DNA of 64,000 nucleotides from Theionarchaea archaeon (GTDB lineage Archaea > Methanobacteriota_B > Thermococci > Methanofastidiosales > SZ-28-30). The stretch covers positions 89,365-153,364 of the forward strand of contig JACVGT010000019.1 in assembly GCA_018992685.1 (NCBI GenBank). Reading direction: 5' to 3'. Below are positions 63,964-64,000 of the stretch, piece by piece. Position 1 is the stretch's first letter; each line of letters opens with the position of its first letter. The notes below the pieces were generated by a model. It was not told the DNA's origin. It worked only from the letters and a program-made list of their open reading frames with translations, and did not search any database. Both the position numbers and the translations under genes were made by a program.

Positions 63964-64000
63964 TCATCTCGCTTCCTCTTTGAACTGCACGTATTCTTCC
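63964..64000 (-). CDS. Possible 3' end of a gene entering from the right edge
   Basis: The last 37 bases read on the minus strand as EEYVQFKEEAR followed by TGA. Composition fits a protein C-terminus, but eleven codons prove little. About 160 bases separate it from aglB. Confidence 0.2.
   Translation of the reverse strand, partial: EEYVQFKEEAR

Noticed and set aside
1..64000. CRISPR array, prophage, complete insertion sequence or rRNA genes
   Set aside because: No regularly spaced repeats, cas genes, phage structural genes, intact transposase with inverted repeats, or rRNA-like sequence was seen.

Overview
The window comes from an archaeon, most likely a euryarchaeon. Marker genes include archaeal ATP-dependent DNA ligase, translation factor aIF5A with deoxyhypusine synthase, AK6-type adenylate kinase, Trm1, an STT3/AglB oligosaccharyltransferase, archaemetzincin, aconitase X (modified mevalonate pathway) and a DacZ-type diadenylate cyclase. 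Many genes have a TATA box 25-27 bases before the ATG, which indicates leaderless transcripts; internal operon genes have GGAGGTG-type ribosome binding sites. One of three tRNA genes has a 16-base intron at the canonical archaeal position. UvrA and TatA/TatC are present. The Mrp-Mbh layout recalls Thermococcales and related uncultured euryarchaea (Theionarchaea-like lineages are one possibility). I cannot fix the lineage from sequence alone.

Layout. 0-5.7 kb: a cut-off exported protein, a DNA/RNA maintenance operon (ligase, TrmO-like tRNA methylase, HhH-MutS-like ATPase, minus strand) and two diverged 141-residue membrane paralogues. 5.9-14.3 kb: FIST sensor protein, small exported protein, an Lrp-type regulator divergent from a PEP carboxykinase-like enzyme, a frameshifted AsnRS-like asparagine synthetase, an exported glycosidase-like lipoprotein interrupted by one TAG, AK6 and a radical SAM protein. 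14.3-23.4 kb: one 15-gene minus-strand operon. It starts with a CooF-like polyferredoxin and a shortened CO-dehydrogenase-like protein, continues through the Mrp-type ion-pump module, and ends with a complete group 4 [NiFe] hydrogenase module. It looks like a ferredoxin-linked, ion-translocating respiratory complex with an uncharacterised redox input.

24-32 kb: DacZ plus an MscS-type channel (osmotic signalling), an exported phosphodiesterase, a HEAT-repeat protein, an ECF-S-like membrane protein with a lipoprotein, and a winged-helix gene followed by a PfkB kinase. The ECF-S-like gene and the winged-helix gene are divergent and share a palindromic TATA element. 32-39 kb: archaemetzincin, UvrA, small regulators, a lamin-tail-like exported protein, an acetyltransferase and tRNA-Asn.

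39-46 kb: an RHS-type fragment joined to the truncated small-subunit gene of the aconitase X enzyme, then aconitase X, the aIF5A/agmatinase-like/deoxyhypusine synthase operon, a transposase-like remnant, and a BlaI/BlaR1-like pair with a clear operator palindrome. 46-53 kb: a five-gene envelope operon (Yip1-like, MacB-type ATPase, exported beta-sandwich protein, MacB/FtsX permease, S-layer-like protein). 53-64 kb: a membrane-embedded metallophosphoesterase, TatA/TatC, tRNA-Arg (intron) and tRNA-Gln, adenine deaminase, Trm1, a GTPBP1-like GTPase, a DMT transporter and AglB.

The strongest leads are the hydrogenase operon with its ligand-depleted mini-CooS, the aconitase X small-subunit/RHS junction, and the archaeal BlaI/BlaR1-like switch. 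Three broken genes (C8 frameshift, in-frame TAG, truncated small subunit) could be real decay or assembly error; reads would decide.
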